NCBI RefSeq assembly: GCF_001663775.1
Contig: NZ_KV467168.1
Coordinates: forward strand, 2,392,870-2,456,869
DNA from: Arthrobacter sp. B6
Lineage (GTDB): Bacteria; Actinomycetota; Actinomycetes; Actinomycetales; Micrococcaceae
Direction: 5' to 3'
DNA length: 64,000 nt
The translations under genes were made by a program, and so were the position numbers. Under the pieces are notes generated by a model that was not told where the DNA came from, ran no database searches, and saw only the letters and a list, made by a program, of their open reading frames with translations. Shown one piece after another: positions 60,362 through 64,000 of this stretch; within the stretch, counting starts at the first letter, position 1, and each line of letters opens with the position of its first letter.

Positions 60362-60840
60362 GCGAACTGACCATTACAGCACTGCGTTTCGGTTTCCTGC
60401 TCCTGCTCTGGGTGCTGATTTTCAGTATCGTGTCTGCCATGCGCCGGGACCTGATGGTAGGCCGGAAGGCCGCCGCCGGAACACCAACTGCACGCCAGGT
60501 CCGGAAGAATCCGGGATTGGCCGAAGCACCGCCGCAGCCCGTCAAGCAGCAGGCCCACCAGCTCGTGGTCACCGAAGGGCCCCTCAAAGGCACCACCATT
60601 CCACTGGCAGCCAGCCCCATCCTGCTCGGCCGCGCCCAGGAAGCCACCCTGGTGCTCGAAGACGATTACGCCTCCGGCCGCCACGCCCGGCTTTTCCCGC
60701 AGGGCAGCAGATGGTTCATTGAAGACCTGGGCTCCACCAACGGCACCTACCTGGCGGACCAGCAACTTACCCGCGCCCTGCCCGTTGAGCCTGGCGTACC
60801 CGTGAGGATCGGCAAGACGGTCATCGAATTGAGGCCATAG
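60358..60840 (+). CDS. fhaB: FHA domain protein FhaB (FipA-like)
   Basis: A 160-residue protein with one N-terminal membrane segment (FGFLLLLWVLIFSIVSAM, about residues 11-28) and a cytoplasmic FHA domain at about 80-150 (PILLGRAQEATLVLEDDYAS, GRHARLF, DLGSTNGTYL). Corresponds to mycobacterial FhaB/FipA, which links Ser/Thr phosphorylation to division. It overlaps fhaA by 4 bases and lies 2 bases before pstP. Confidence 0.92.
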   Translation: MSELTITALRFGFLLLLWVLIFSIVSAMRRDLMVGRKAAAGTPTARQVRKNPGLAEAPPQPVKQQAHQLVVTEGPLKGTTIPLAASPILLGRAQEATLVLEDDYASGRHARLFPQGSRWFIEDLGSTNGTYLADQQLTRALPVEPGVPVRIGKTVIELRP

Positions 60841-60842
60841 CC

Positions 60843-62579
60843 ATGGCCGCCCCGGAATTTCCCGCAGACGAGGCCCAGCCCGCGGAGCGGCCCCTCATCA
60901 TGCGCTATGCAGCGCGCTCCGATGTTGGCCGTATCCGCGCCAAAAATGACGACTCTGCCTACGTAGGCCGCCACCTGGCAGTGGTTGCCGACGGCATGGG
61001 TGGGCATGCCGGCGGTGATGTGGCCTCCGCCGCAACCGTGCTGGACATGCTCCACCTGGACCACGGGGATTACGACGGCGACGCCGGCACCGTTCTCGCA
61101 GATGAGATCCAGACGGCCAACTCCCTCCTGTCCGAACTGGTGCATATCAATCCCAAACTCGCGGGCATGGGCACCACTGTCACCGCCCTGCTGTTGGCCG
61201 AAGGCAAACTGCACTTCGCCCATATCGGCGACTCCCGCGCCTACCGCCTTCGCGACGGTGTCTTCGAGCAGATCAGCGTCGACCACACGTTTGTGCAGCG
61301 GCTCATCGATGAAGGCCGGCTCCGGCCGGAGGAAGCCGAAACACACCCGCACAAAAACGTCCTGATGCGCGTCCTCGGCGATGTTGACGCCAGCCCGGAA
61401 CTCGACCTCGATGCCCTGGACGTCAAGCCCGGGGAGCGCTGGCTGCTCTGCTCGGACGGTCTGAACTACGTCGCCGGCCACGTGGTGGAGCGGACCGTAC
61501 GGGAGACGAAGGACCTGCGGGAGTGCGTCGAAACGCTTGTTGACCTGACCCTGGAAGCCGGCTCGCCTGACAACGTCACCGTGGTGATGGTCGAAATAGC
61601 GGAGGAAACGCGCGACGACGTCAGCACCGCCGCGGTCGAAATCATCCCGGGCTCGCCGGTCACCGCAGTCGTCGCGTCCGGCGAGTCAGTTGGTCCCCCC
61701 GCGCAGCAGCCTGCCGCAGCCGTGCCCGCGGCCGAATCAGAGGCAGCGGCAGCGGCACCCCCCGCGAAAAAAACTGACGCGGGAAAGGCTGGCGCCGAAA
61801 AAACGGGCGACAGCAATACGGACGACAACAAGACCGACTCTGAACAGGCCGGTCAGGACGAAACGGCCGACTCCACCGACCCGCACCTCGGCGAACACCT
61901 CTCCGCCGAAGTCCTTAGGGAGGAGCTGGCATCCCGCCCGCACGAACTCGTCGGTGCCGCAGCCTCCGCGGCCAAGTCCGGCTCCATTCCGACCATCGCA
62001 GGCCGCACCGTGGCCCGGCGCGCCGCCACGGTCCTTACGCACAAGGCAGACCAGCCGAACCTCGAAGCGGATGATTCCCTGCTCCCGCCGGCGCCGCGCC
62101 GGTGGGTCACCTGGTCCATCGCGGCCTCCGTCCTGGTGGTCCTTACGGTAGGGCTCTGGCTCGGTTACGCGTGGACACAGACGCGCTACTACATCGGAGA
62201 ATATGATTCCCGGGTCGCCATCTACAACGGCGTTTCCCAGCGTCTGGGCCCCATCCAGCTTTCCAGCCTTGAAACGGTGACCGAAATCCGCATGGACGCG
62301 CTCCCGCCGTTCTCGCAGCAGCGGGTCCGGCAGACGGTTCCGGCGCGTGACCTCTACGATGCCCAGCGGATCGTCAAGAACCTGGAACAAACGGGCACCA
62401 CTTCCCCGGCCAACGAGTGCGTGACACCGTCGCCGTCTCCTGCAGCGACAACCCCGGCTGCGACGCCACCAACTGACGCGGCCGCGGCGCCTGCACCCGC
62501 TCCATCGGATCCGGCCGCGGCCCCCACGCCGTCGTCGCCCACACCAAGTCCCACCGTCACCTGCGAGGGGGCCCCATGA
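60843..62579 (+). CDS. pstP: PP2C-type Ser/Thr phosphatase PstP
   Basis: A 578-residue membrane phosphatase. The PP2C catalytic domain (residues 20-260) has RSDVGRIRAKNDDSAYVG, metal-ligand Asp50 in VADGMGGHAGGDVAS, MGTTVTALLLAEGKLHFAHI and GSPDNVTVVMVEI. A long acidic Ala/Lys-rich linker (to about 415) leads to one membrane segment (WSIAASVLVVLTVGLWLGYA) and an external tail with a Pro/Ala/Thr-rich end. It dephosphorylates Ser/Thr-kinase targets in growth and division. The stop overlaps rodA by 4 bases. It is longer than the mycobacterial protein because of the linker. Confidence 0.93.
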   Translation: MAAPEFPADEAQPAERPLIMRYAARSDVGRIRAKNDDSAYVGRHLAVVADGMGGHAGGDVASAATVLDMLHLDHGDYDGDAGTVLADEIQTANSLLSELVHINPKLAGMGTTVTALLLAEGKLHFAHIGDSRAYRLRDGVFEQISVDHTFVQRLIDEGRLRPEEAETHPHKNVLMRVLGDVDASPELDLDALDVKPGERWLLCSDGLNYVAGHVVERTVRETKDLRECVETLVDLTLEAGSPDNVTVVMVEIAEETRDDVSTAAVEIIPGSPVTAVVASGESVGPPAQQPAAAVPAAESEAAAAAPPAKKTDAGKAGAEKTGDSNTDDNKTDSEQAGQDETADSTDPHLGEHLSAEVLREELASRPHELVGAAASAAKSGSIPTIAGRTVARRAATVLTHKADQPNLEADDSLLPPAPRRWVTWSIAASVLVVLTVGLWLGYAWTQTRYYIGEYDSRVAIYNGVSQRLGPIQLSSLETVTEIRMDALPPFSQQRVRQTVPARDLYDAQRIVKNLEQTGTTSPANECVTPSPSPAATTPAATPPTDAAAAPAPAPSDPAAAPTPSSPTPSPTVTCEGAP

Positions 62580-63973
62580 GCCAGCTAAGCTCCACACCCA
62601 AACCCCGGCGGAACATCGAACTGCTGTTGCTGCTGCTTGCCCTGGCGGTAGGCATCGGGGCCAACATGCTGGTCGGCGTGGACCAGGAAAAGGCCTTTGA
62701 CACTGACTTCTGGTTCCAGTCGAGCCTGCTTGCACTTGCGGCCCTCGCTTTCCACGCCGTCCTGCGCATCCGGGCGAAGTATGCTGATCCGGTAATACTT
62801 CCGCTCGTCGTGGCGCTCAACGGCCTGGGCCTCGCCATGATCCACCGGCTGGACGCGCCCGGCGACGACACCGGCAACAACCAGCTCCGCTGGACCCTGA
62901 TCGCCATGGCTGTGGCCATCGCGGTCATCTGGTTCCTCAAGGACCACAGGATCCTGCGTCGCTTCACCTATATTTCCCTGGCTGCCAGTGCCGTCCTGCT
63001 GGTCCTCCCGCTGATACCGGGCATTTCGGCCGGTGAAATCCTGGGCGCCCGTGTCTGGATCCGGCTCGGCCCCATGACATTCCAGCCGGGTGAAGTCGCC
63101 AAGATCACCCTGGCTATATTCTTTGCCGGGTATCTCTCGTCCAACAGGGACCTCATCCTCCTGGCAGGCCGGAAGATCGGTCCGCTGCAGTTCCCACGGT
63201 TCAAGGACATGGGCCCTATGATCACGGCCTGGCTGGTCAGCATCGGCGTGCTGATCTTCCAGCGGGACCTTGGTTCCTCAGTCCTGTTCTTCGGGCTGTT
63301 CATCGTGATGATCTATGTGGCCACCAGCCGGATCAGCTGGGTAGTTATCGGCGTGGCGCTCATCCTGGGTGGCGGCTTTGTGGCCTCCCGGGTCTTCTCC
63401 CACGTGGGCCTGCGCATCGATGGCTGGCTCAACGCCTTCACTGACGAGGTTTACGGCCGCCAGTTCGGCGGCAGCTTCCAGATCGTGGAGGGCCTGTTCG
63501 GCATGGCCAACGGCGGACTGGTGGGGACAGGACTCGGACAGGGCCGGCCCAACCTGGTGCCCTTTTCCAACAGCGACATGATCATCGCCTCGTTCGGCGA
63601 AGAACTGGGACTCATCGGGCTGTTCGCCATCGTCATGATGTTCCTGTTGCTCTTCACACGCGGTTTCCGGGCCGCCCTCGGCACCCGCGACGCGTTCGGC
63701 AAGCTCCTGGCCTGCGGACTGTCCTTTGCCATCGCACTCCAGTGCTTTGTCGTGATTGGGGGCGTCACGAGGCTCATTCCACTGACCGGCCTGACCACGC
63801 CCTTCCTGGCAGCCGGCGGTTCGTCGCTGCTCGCCAACTGGATCATCGTCGGCCTGCTGTTGATGATTTCGCACACAGCCAGGGGTCCGGTGGACACCAC
63901 CCCGATGCCTCCTGCAAAGGGCGCGGAATTCAAGGGCATTGACACACCAACCGAGGCGGTGAAGCACCTGTGA
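62576..63973 (+). CDS. rodA: SEDS-family peptidoglycan polymerase RodA/FtsW
   Basis: A 465-residue membrane protein with 11-12 segments. SEDS marks are GARVWIRLGPMTFQPGEVAK, FQRDLGSSVLFFGLFIVMIY, GLVGTGLGQGRPNLVPFSNS and SDMIIASFGEELGLIGLFAI, ending with LTTPFLAAGGSSLLANW. It polymerises glycan strands with a partner class-B PBP, the next gene pbpA (starting at 63970). Part of the actinobacterial pstP-rodA-pbpA-pknA-pknB order, so it is named RodA by context. Confidence 0.93.
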   Translation: MSQLSSTPKPRRNIELLLLLLALAVGIGANMLVGVDQEKAFDTDFWFQSSLLALAALAFHAVLRIRAKYADPVILPLVVALNGLGLAMIHRLDAPGDDTGNNQLRWTLIAMAVAIAVIWFLKDHRILRRFTYISLAASAVLLVLPLIPGISAGEILGARVWIRLGPMTFQPGEVAKITLAIFFAGYLSSNRDLILLAGRKIGPLQFPRFKDMGPMITAWLVSIGVLIFQRDLGSSVLFFGLFIVMIYVATSRISWVVIGVALILGGGFVASRVFSHVGLRIDGWLNAFTDEVYGRQFGGSFQIVEGLFGMANGGLVGTGLGQGRPNLVPFSNSDMIIASFGEELGLIGLFAIVMMFLLLFTRGFRAALGTRDAFGKLLACGLSFAIALQCFVVIGGVTRLIPLTGLTTPFLAAGGSSLLANWIIVGLLLMISHTARGPVDTTPMPPAKGAEFKGIDTPTEAVKHL

Positions 63974-64000
63974 ACCAGGCCATACGAAACTCATGGGTCG
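63970..64000 (+). CDS. pbpA: Start of class B penicillin-binding protein PbpA (partial)
   Basis: GTG 63970 overlaps the rodA stop by 4 bases (GTGA) and opens VNQAIRNSWV before the window ends. Actinobacterial PbpA proteins begin 'MN(Q/K)AIR', and this is their fixed position after rodA. Only 10 codons are present, so identity rests mainly on context. Confidence 0.7.
   Translation, partial: MNQAIRNSWV

Overview
The window is GC-rich, actinobacterial-type chromosome, most like Arthrobacter/Pseudarthrobacter (Micrococcaceae). The pointers are strong G/C bias at third codon positions, frequent GTG starts with 4-base ATGA/GTGA overlaps, an fhaA-fhaB-pstP-rodA-pbpA gene order, a LexA box of the TCGAAC type, and a putrescine oxidase very like those of Rhodococcus and Kocuria. 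Genus is inference. I see no rRNA, CRISPR array, insertion sequence or prophage.

Layout. 1-3.4 kb: end of pstS, then pstC-pstA-pstB (high-affinity phosphate uptake) and a free-standing winged-helix protein. 3.5-4.0 kb: a frameshifted universal stress protein gene. 4.1-9.3 kb: an arsenic locus, arsR divergent from acr3-arsC-trxB, an 18-residue peptide with three Cys-Cys pairs, and an ArsO-like flavoprotein, then an arsC remnant and a GNAT. It resembles the arsRBOCT composition known from Streptomyces. 9.5-11.6 kb: a NarL-type two-component pair. 12.3-14.1 kb: SOS-controlled umuDC. 14.3-20.3 kb: mixed genes (pentapeptide protein, GH27 alpha-galactosidase, sugar/polyol oxidase, lipoprotein, MarR, LysR-like effector protein, DUF5997).

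20.4-27.7 kb: a 5-oxoproline (ycs/kip/pxp) locus. An NRAMP-related transporter and a DUF1445 protein run rightward. pxpA, a fused pxpB-pxpC and a fused biotin carboxylase/biotin carrier run leftward. A GntR regulator lies between them, and both outer promoters carry the same palindrome. 27.8-35.6 kb: mixed metabolic genes including putrescine oxidase with a divergent TetR regulator.

35.7-59.0 kb: a large aldarate (glucarate/galactarate) region. It has tctCBA-usp uptake genes, LysR, kdgD, ketoglutarate semialdehyde dehydrogenase, gudD, an AEC carrier, a galactarate/talarate dehydratase with its GntR, a second LysR with a second glucarate-dehydratase-like enzyme and a 2-hydroxyacid dehydrogenase, an oligopeptide-type ABC transporter with a TauE permease, and another dehydrogenase-usp pair. 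Together these can import hexarates, dehydrate them and convert 5-dehydro-4-deoxyglucarate to 2-oxoglutarate. 59.2-64 kb: tRNA-Leu(CAG) and the FHA/PP2C/RodA/PBP cell-growth cluster, cut at the right edge.

Intergenic spaces hold two families of large inverted repeats, three copies each, plus several unrelated hairpins that look like bidirectional terminators.
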